Source of the DNA: Ferrimicrobium acidiphilum DSM 19497
Lineage (GTDB): Bacteria > Actinomycetota > Acidimicrobiia > Acidimicrobiales > Acidimicrobiaceae
Length of the DNA stretch: 64,000 nucleotides
Assembly (NCBI RefSeq): GCF_000949255.1
Contig: NZ_JXUW01000003.1
Span: 62,001-126,000, forward strand
Direction: 5' to 3'
Of the stretch, positions 58,471 through 64,000 are shown in pieces (position 1 is the stretch's first letter; the number at the start of each line of letters is the position of its first letter). Below the pieces are notes generated by a model. The model saw only the letters and a list, made by a program, of their open reading frames with translations, was not told the origin of the DNA and searched no databases. Both the position numbers and the translations under genes were made by a program.

Positions 58471-58519
58471 ATTTCTAATGGTAACTGGGTTCATGAAATG
58501 GCTGACAGGTTTTTCCCCA

Positions 58520-58537
58520 CGGGTGACCGATCACCCG
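58520..58537. promoter_or_regulatory. Palindrome in the regulator-dab intergenic region
   Basis: CGGGTGA and TCACCCG flank a 4-base centre (CCGA), a perfect 7-bp inverted repeat. It lies upstream of a TATAAT box at 58548-58553, overlapping the region where the -35 would be, which is a usual operator position. The binding protein is probably the divergent winged-helix regulator, but this is not shown by sequence. Confidence 0.55.
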
Positions 58538-58547
58538 CGGCATTGGT

Positions 58548-58553
58548 TATAAT
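58548..58553 (+). promoter_or_regulatory. Candidate -10 box of the dab operon
   Basis: A consensus TATAAT lies about 98 bases before dabB. No good -35 is found at 17 bp; GTGACC at 58523-58528 is 19 bp upstream and inside the palindrome, which may mean activator dependence or a different true start. Confidence 0.45.
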
Positions 58554-58576
58554 AACAGCGGTGTATAACTCACGAA

Positions 58577-58587
58577 ACGAAGTTCGT
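58577..58587. promoter_or_regulatory. Second palindrome before dabB
   Basis: ACGAAGTTCGT is an 11-bp perfect palindrome around a central G, about 24-34 bases downstream of the candidate -10. Another ACGAA lies five bases upstream (58572-58576). It could be a downstream operator in the 5' UTR or transcription start region. Function inferred only from position. Confidence 0.4.
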
Positions 58588-58650
58588 AAATAAGTACGGG
58601 AGGGTAGCCATGGGACTGGGGCGGACTGTATGCCATGAGGGGAGTTGTTG

Positions 58651-60255
58651 ATGGACGTCTTTACACAATCGCTTCTCGCCGCAGCGGTGCTGATGCCAAT
58701 GGTAGGGTCCGCTATCGCAGTGCTTGGTGCAAGGGTATCGAATCGTCGCCGTCGAATAGCGACGGAACTTGGTTGGATGTCAGCGCTGCTCGCCGTCGGT
58801 ACCGCTGTGGCGGTAGCACTTCGTGGATCTTTTGGGATCGCTCTAGGTGGTGCCCATGGTCAGCCATTGCTCGGCCTTTGGGCAGACCCACTCACGGCAA
58901 CGCTTCTGGTCCTCATCTGTGGGGTTGGTGCGGTGGTGCAAAGCTATGGCCTTCGGTACCTACAGGCCGACCCGAAGGCTGAGCGCTTCGTCGCTGCGGC
59001 GAACATGGTAGTGACCGCTATGGCGGTTGTGAGCACATCGATAACGCTCGCAGGCTTGGTCGCCGCTTGGGTGGTTGCAGGGATCGGCTTTGTAGCCGTG
59101 GTCGGGGCGCGACCGGATCTGCCGGGAGTGCGGACGTCTGCCCGACGTACCTTGGGAATGTTCGTCCTTGGCGACGCGGCCTTAGTGGGTGCCGCGGTCA
59201 TTATCTGGTTACGAGCAGGGAACGTCGATGTGGTCTCCTCGTATGCGGTACGCCTGGCAGCTGGAGCCATCGGTGGATTTTCAGGCGCGGTGGCACTCCT
59301 TATCGTGGTGGCAGCACTTTCGCGTTCTGCTCAGGGGCCCTTTGGTCGTTGGCTACCGGGCACTGTGTCGGCGCCGACGCCAGCATCAGCCCTGCTCCAT
59401 GCCGGGGTTGTCAACGGTGGTGGAATCCTGTTGATACGTCTCGGTGCACTAGCCGGTGACTCGATCTTCGCCATGGTAGTAGCGTTTACGGTCGCCGCAG
59501 GCACCGCAATCGTGGCGACGGCACTCATGACCCGCAAGCCAGACGTCAAGGGAGCTTTGGTGTTCTCGACGATGGGTCAGATGGGATTCATGATTGCCGA
59601 ATGTGCAGTTGGAGCTTACCTGGCGGCGTTGGTCCATCTGGTTGGCCATGGCATGTACAAGGCGACGCTGTTCTTTGGCTCTGGCTCACAAGTCTCTCGC
59701 CTTGGCGAGGAGTCTATCGCACCGGCTCGTGCGGGCTCTACCCTTGTGCGGTTACTGGCGGCGGGGACGATGACAGTTGCAACGGTCGGTGTAATGACCA
59801 CAATTCCCGGGGTTCTGGAACATCGCGGCGGTGCGGTATTGCTTGTCTTCACCGCTGCAACCGCTGCAGCAGCAGGCTGGGCATGGTGGGCGCCGCGTCC
59901 AGGCTCATTGGGTGTTACAGTCGCGTGGGTGGCCTCAATGCTTGCTGCTGGAGCACTTTATGGGCTGGTCTTGGGCGGTTTGGGTGACTGGATCGGTCCA
60001 GCACTCCCAATCACGGGTATCGGTACGCTCAGTCCCTGGTGGTTGTTGATTATGGGTGTGGGAGGACTTGCGATTGCGGGCCTTCTCCGGATCTCTAGCA
60101 TCAGGCGGCGATTGGTGGCAAGCTTGATCGCAGCTGGTGCACCGCCGGCCATAACAAGCCCGCAAAGGAGCACTCACGGCTTTGTGGATCCCTGGGTGGG
60201 GTCGCGTGGAGATGCTGTTCAGACGACTGCCATATGGATGGAGGGTGTGGCGTGA
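58651..60255 (+). CDS. dabB: DAB complex membrane subunit DabB (NuoL/NdhF-like)
   Basis: DabB is the ion-conducting membrane partner of DabA in the DAB inorganic-carbon accumulation complex. The 534-residue protein is hydrophobic throughout with many membrane segments and belongs to the proton-conducting NuoL/NdhF/MrpA superfamily: TPASALLHAGVVNGGGILLIR and LVHLVGHGMYKATLFFGSG are the conserved TM7-TM8 and TM12-like motifs. No other complex I genes are present. ATG 58651 has GAGGGGAG upstream; TTG 58645 is an alternative. The stop overlaps the dabA GTG. It should supply the proton or sodium motive force coupling. Confidence 0.9.
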   Translation: MDVFTQSLLAAAVLMPMVGSAIAVLGARVSNRRRRIATELGWMSALLAVGTAVAVALRGSFGIALGGAHGQPLLGLWADPLTATLLVLICGVGAVVQSYGLRYLQADPKAERFVAAANMVVTAMAVVSTSITLAGLVAAWVVAGIGFVAVVGARPDLPGVRTSARRTLGMFVLGDAALVGAAVIIWLRAGNVDVVSSYAVRLAAGAIGGFSGAVALLIVVAALSRSAQGPFGRWLPGTVSAPTPASALLHAGVVNGGGILLIRLGALAGDSIFAMVVAFTVAAGTAIVATALMTRKPDVKGALVFSTMGQMGFMIAECAVGAYLAALVHLVGHGMYKATLFFGSGSQVSRLGEESIAPARAGSTLVRLLAAGTMTVATVGVMTTIPGVLEHRGGAVLLVFTAATAAAAGWAWWAPRPGSLGVTVAWVASMLAAGALYGLVLGGLGDWIGPALPITGIGTLSPWWLLIMGVGGLAIAGLLRISSIRRRLVASLIAAGAPPAITSPQRSTHGFVDPWVGSRGDAVQTTAIWMEGVA

Positions 60256-62780
60256 GCGCAACTGATGAACTGCTCGCTGCTCGGACACGACTGCTCGTTC
60301 AAGTCGACGAGGCAGCCCGACTCATCGCCCCGTTGTGGCCGCTTTCAACCGTCATCGCAGTAAACCCACTGTGGGATCTCCGTCAAATGCCCTTTGCCGA
60401 AGCGGTTACCTACGCAAGCCGTGTGCTTGGCATCTGCGGATACCCGTCACGAACGCTGTTCGCCGAGGAGTATGCGAGCCAACGAATTACCAATGACGAT
60501 CTGCGAGAAGCTCTTGGGGATTGCCCAGTTGCCCATGGTGGGAAAGGAATCGATGATGTTGTGGTCCTGACGGCTACGGAGCGCCATGATTTGGCTCATG
60601 GTACCGAATTCGCGGCGACTACGGATCGGGAGGTCGCCAAGTGGAGTGCTGCATTCCTTGCAGACATGGTACCTATCCATGCAGCCGGTGGGTTCTATGC
60701 CGCCTGGCGGGCGATCATACCCTCAGACCCGGCAATCCGCAGGATCTTGGGGAAATCCGGGAGGAGCCGCCTTGCCGAGCTCCCGATCCAGCCCGAGGAT
60801 GCGATTCTGCTCGGCCTCGACCGGCTCGGCGTGCCCGAGGAGGATCGAATTGCAGAGCTCGCTCGCCAGCTGGCACGGATGCCTGGGTGGGCCGGGCACG
60901 CCAAGTGGCGCTCTAGGTGGGCTGCACCCTATCAGCCGGGTCCAGCTCTACATCTAGTTGACTACCTTGCGGTTCGTCTCAGCTATGAGGCCGCATTGTC
61001 GGTAGTGGCGACCGACGAAGAGGGAGCGATGGGTAGCTCAGCTTTCTACCAACACCACAGGGAGTTGGATGAGGCGCATCGAAGTTGTGAAGTTCGGCGA
61101 CTTGAGCCGCCACGCGTGGACGTCGAGGCTATTCCATCCGATGTGCGCGAGGAGTTGTTTGCGTTGTCCGGTGCCGAGGCCGCGCAGGTCTGGCTCAGGG
61201 CCTACGAGGGCCACTATCGTGATCGACTGCTCGACTCTTTGAACACAGAGGTTGATGGGCTTTCAACTCAGGCGCCCTCTGCCCAAGCTGTCTTTTGTAT
61301 TGATGTGCGCTCCGAGGGACTGCGCCGCCATCTCGAAGCTGTTGGTCCGTACGAGACGTTTGGGTTTGCCGGCTTCTTTGCACTGCCGATTCGCCATCAG
61401 CCCTGGGGAACGACCGAAGCGGTCGATCTTTGCCCAGTGCTGCTTCGACCCGGCTCGAAGACCATGGAGAAGCCGTATAGTGCCGACGTAACCGCGAGTC
61501 GTCACCTTCGTGGCCGCCAGGTAGAGGCTGGTGCTCGTATGATGTTCGATACCGCCAAGAAGGCGGCGGTGTCTCCGTTCATCCTCGCCGAAGCCACCGG
61601 TTTCCTGGCTGGTCCTATATCCGCCACCAAGACCTTCTTCCCGGGATCGTATGCGAAGTTGCGTAGTGCGCTGCGTGCATCGCTGGCTCCGTCAGTTGCC
61701 ACGGTGATCGAAACCGACCCCACCGATGGTGGGATGAGCGACGAAGAGCAGGCGCTGTTTGCCGAGACGGCTTTGACCACGATGGGTCTCACGCGAGATT
61801 TTGCCTCGCTGGTTCTGCTTTGTGGGCATGGCAGTACTACGGAGAACAACCCGTATGCCTCTGCGCTCGACTGCGGAGCCTGCGGAGGCAATAGGGGTGG
61901 CGCGAGCGCTCGCGCTGCAGCCTGGATCTTGAACCGGATGAGAACTCGTGAATTGCTTGCTCAACGGGGGATCTCCATACCTGGGGAGACGGTCTTTGTC
62001 GCAGGCGAGCACGACACCGCGACCGATACGGTCGCCATCTACGACCTACATCTCGTTCCACGGTCTCATCGCGACGGTATCGCTGTCTTGGTCGCAGATC
62101 TCGAGCGCGCGGGCACGGCACTAGCAAAGGAGCGTGCTCGGCTCTTGCCAGGGGTGAAGAAGGGTCGCAATGCAGTGACCCAGGTGGCCGCGCGTTCCAC
62201 AGATTGGGCCCAGGTACAACCTGAATGGGGGTTGGCCCGAAACGCCGCATTCATCGTTGCTCCGCGAAGCGTGACCGCCGGTGTCGATCTGGAGGGTCGC
62301 TGCTTCTTGCACTCCTATGATGCATCCGTGGACCCAGACGGCGTTGCCTTGGAGACGATCCTTACAGCGCCTATGGTCGTTGCCCATTGGATCAACGCGC
62401 AGTACTACTTCTCAACCGTTGATCCAGAGCTACTCTCTGCCGGAGACAAAACCGTCCACAACATCGTTGCCGGAGTAGGCGTGGTCGCCGGTGCCGGAGG
62501 CGACTTGAAGGTTGGCCTGCCCCTCCAATCGCTCTTCGAGAGTGGCCGGACTTATCATGAGCCACTTCGACTACTCACCGTTGTCCAGGCCCCACGAGTC
62601 CGCCTCGACGCGGTCATCAATCGCAACCCGGTTCTGCGCGAACTCTTCGACGGGCAGTGGGTGCATTTGGCTGCGCGTGACGACGAGCACGACACCTGGA
62701 AGATCCGTCGCAGTGACGGTAGTTGGGTCCAGTGGAGACCCGCTGCAACCTATACCGAGGAGGTAAGTACCCATGGATGA
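60252..62780 (+). CDS. dabA: DAB complex cytosolic subunit DabA (DUF2309)
   Basis: DabA carries the beta-carbonic-anhydrase-like zinc site of the DAB complex, proposed to hydrate CO2 to bicarbonate in the cytoplasm one way. The 842-residue product starts at GTG overlapping dabB, behind GGAGGG. The zinc-site residues match the known Halothiobacillus protein: C349 and D351 in FCIDVRSEGLRRHLE, H526 in CGHGSTTENNPY and C541 in LDCGACGG. The N-terminal WPLSTVIAVNPLWDL motif is the usual DUF2309 start. Length is typical (about 800-850). Confidence 0.93.
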   Translation: MSATDELLAARTRLLVQVDEAARLIAPLWPLSTVIAVNPLWDLRQMPFAEAVTYASRVLGICGYPSRTLFAEEYASQRITNDDLREALGDCPVAHGGKGIDDVVVLTATERHDLAHGTEFAATTDREVAKWSAAFLADMVPIHAAGGFYAAWRAIIPSDPAIRRILGKSGRSRLAELPIQPEDAILLGLDRLGVPEEDRIAELARQLARMPGWAGHAKWRSRWAAPYQPGPALHLVDYLAVRLSYEAALSVVATDEEGAMGSSAFYQHHRELDEAHRSCEVRRLEPPRVDVEAIPSDVREELFALSGAEAAQVWLRAYEGHYRDRLLDSLNTEVDGLSTQAPSAQAVFCIDVRSEGLRRHLEAVGPYETFGFAGFFALPIRHQPWGTTEAVDLCPVLLRPGSKTMEKPYSADVTASRHLRGRQVEAGARMMFDTAKKAAVSPFILAEATGFLAGPISATKTFFPGSYAKLRSALRASLAPSVATVIETDPTDGGMSDEEQALFAETALTTMGLTRDFASLVLLCGHGSTTENNPYASALDCGACGGNRGGASARAAAWILNRMRTRELLAQRGISIPGETVFVAGEHDTATDTVAIYDLHLVPRSHRDGIAVLVADLERAGTALAKERARLLPGVKKGRNAVTQVAARSTDWAQVQPEWGLARNAAFIVAPRSVTAGVDLEGRCFLHSYDASVDPDGVALETILTAPMVVAHWINAQYYFSTVDPELLSAGDKTVHNIVAGVGVVAGAGGDLKVGLPLQSLFESGRTYHEPLRLLTVVQAPRVRLDAVINRNPVLRELFDGQWVHLAARDDEHDTWKIRRSDGSWVQWRPAATYTEEVSTHG

Positions 62781-63099
62781 AAGCTGGGCATTGGCGCAGA
62801 TGACAAGGATCGAGGTCGTGATTGCTGGAGAGGATGTTCCCCTTGTCACTGAGCTCTTGTCCGAGGTGGGTGCAACCGGATTCACCGTGGTGTCGAACGT
62901 CTCTGGCCTTGGCCATAGCGGGTATCACCAGGGACGTCTGCTCTTCAACGACCGAAATGCGCTTTCCCTAATTACCGTGGTGCTGCCCGCCGAGAGGGTG
63001 AGGCCATTACTCGACGGTCTTCGGTCACTGCTTGCACACCGCTCAGGAGTACTCCTGGTCTCCGATACCTGGGTAAGTCGCCCGGAATACTTCCAGTGA
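62773..63099 (+). CDS. PII-like regulatory protein of the dab operon
   Basis: The 108-residue product has the ferredoxin-like PII layout: RIEVVIAGEDVPLVTELLSEVGATGFTVV, then the T-loop position occupied by NVSGLGHSGYHQGR and LITVVLPAERVRPLLDGL, with VLLVSDTWVSRPEYF at the end. The classical T-loop tyrosine context of GlnB is not present, so it belongs to the PII-like group that includes the carboxysome-associated CPII protein. ATG lies inside the dabA end (8-bp overlap), so it is co-translated with the DAB subunits and probably senses a carbon-status ligand. Confidence 0.82.
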   Translation: MDESWALAQMTRIEVVIAGEDVPLVTELLSEVGATGFTVVSNVSGLGHSGYHQGRLLFNDRNALSLITVVLPAERVRPLLDGLRSLLAHRSGVLLVSDTWVSRPEYFQ

Positions 63100-64000
63100 T
63101 CGTTGCGACGGTCAATCATGTTGTGTCAGAAGTAACCAACAGGTTCCCCCAGGACACCTCCTCGTACAGGGGAGATATTGGGGTCCGAGGACCTCAGAGA
63201 TCTGGACGCCTAGGTGGCGAGATTTTCAGAAACAAGGCTTGTCGACGCAAAGTGTTACTGAATTGAGAAGATGTATAGAAAATGTGGCAAAAACGCTGTT
63301 CAGCCGCCATCGCGTGTACTAATTCAGCCGCCATCGAAGGTCCACAAGCCATACAACTTAACTAAGATCCATGCCCACCTACGCCGGTAAATTGACGTTT
63401 CTGTGGTGAGGTACAGAGAGGGACCGGTGATGACGATGGTGCCACGTGGTTGAGCAGGATTGCGTTGATGGCCATGTTTGACTGGCCACTTGGACATCCT
63501 TTGCTATACCACCCTTGGATTTGCCCGCAGCCTGCACTTGTTCAATCTCGCGAGTATCTCTATGGTCGTCTCAGCGATAGCCCTCGTCAAGCGGTCGGGG
63601 GGCCGCCTGGTCAGTGACCTGGCGGCGAATGACTCGCAAAGAGGCCAGAAACGAGACCCGGTCCGGGTCGAGTTCGTGAACCTCCCCGCCCTTACAGACG
63701 TGGCTTCTGGCTCCGCTGTTTGGTTGAGGTTACCTGGCACCGCTCCCATCAAGCTACCGCGACCGACTGGTCTAGCACCGATGGATCGGTACTGGTAGAT
63801 GAGTTTGCTAGCTTCGGCTTGCTAGTCTGAGTTATCTCAGACAGGGCCCGGTTCTGGGCGCTACTCAAGGCTTTGGCCTTGCGGCACTGCACCATATGGT
63901 GTGCCTCGCGTTGATCGGGTGACCAACGTTGGACAGACCGGAGATACGTGACTCGGATTGTAGTATCCGGTCTTATGGGTACGTATTCCCCGTATATCGC
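63100..64000. other. 900-bp region without a supported gene
   Basis: A 106-residue plus-strand frame at 63478-63798 and an 83-residue minus-strand frame through the same bases have no domain or ribosome-binding site. A short direct repeat lies at 63299-63336. A small palindrome GGTCC-GA-GGACC lies near 63181-63194 and could be a weak end-of-operon hairpin. Confidence 0.55.
63299..63336. repeat. Two copies of TTCAGCCGCCATCG, 24 bp apart
   Basis: The unit occurs at 63299-63312 and 63323-63336, with TGTGGCAAAAACG just before it on the plus strand. The period is close to the 22-23 bp of the IS21-type terminal repeats elsewhere in the window, so it might be a relic of an IS end; no transposase frame follows within the window. 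Confidence 0.5.

Noticed and set aside
58651-60255. Complex I subunit NuoL or an Mrp antiporter subunit
   Set aside because: No other nuo or mrp genes are present, and the gene overlaps a clear dabA, so DabB is the better call.
63478-63798. 106-residue plus-strand frame near the window end
   Set aside because: Codon pattern and content look random, the opposite strand is also open, and no ribosome-binding site or domain is seen.

Overview
The window looks like a chromosomal segment of an acidophilic actinobacterium of the class Acidimicrobiia, probably close to Ferrimicrobium. I infer this from the actinobacterial gene order (S10-spc-alpha ribosomal block followed by truA-rplM-rpsI-glmM-glmS, then acpS-nnrD-alr-tsaEBD-rimI-groESL), the moderate GC content judged by eye, the zinc-type ribosomal proteins and the frequent GTG starts. 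The species is inference; no 16S gene is present.

Bases 1-24200 are an almost unbroken plus-strand run: the 3' end of fusA, tuf, the S10/spc/alpha ribosomal genes with secY, adk, map, infA, rpmJ and rpoA, then truA, rplM, rpsI, glmM and glmS. Many neighbours overlap by 1-8 bases (TAATG, ATGA, GTGA), which suggests translational coupling. Two small genes are easy to miss: infA, which appears to start with CTG, and the 37-codon rpmJ. Bases 24187-34660 hold a glycosyltransferase (minus), a LysR regulator, acpS, nnrD, alr, a family-4 uracil-DNA glycosylase, the t6A genes tsaE, tsaB and tsaD with rimI, and groES-groEL behind a CIRCE operator. Bases 34721-45752 carry a Nudix hydrolase, a thioesterase, a minus-strand cluster of a PstS-like lipoprotein with two Fluc/CrcB subunits around a DUF190 protein, guaB3-guaA, pcrA, a DUF885 protein and tRNA-Thr.

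Bases 46164-53242 are a mobile-element region. A 6.38-kb composite transposon (46507-52886) is bounded by ISKra4-type ends and flanked by a perfect 9-bp duplication, TTCTCAATA. It interrupts one minus-strand gene; removing the element and one repeat restores a 229-codon frame. Two directly oriented ISKra4-type copies flank a secreted-protein gene. The second copy was broken by IS21-type and ISAzo13-type fragments.

Bases 53243-58109 hold gene-poor DNA, a penicillin-acylase-family enzyme with a small membrane protein, and a fabI pseudogene. The most notable functional unit is at 58078-63099: a divergent winged-helix regulator, dabB, dabA and a PII-like gene. This is a DAB inorganic-carbon accumulation system with candidate operators in the divergent promoter. 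Dissolved inorganic carbon in an acidic habitat is mostly CO2, and the proposed DAB mechanism traps CO2 as cytoplasmic bicarbonate. The last 900 bases hold no gene I can support.
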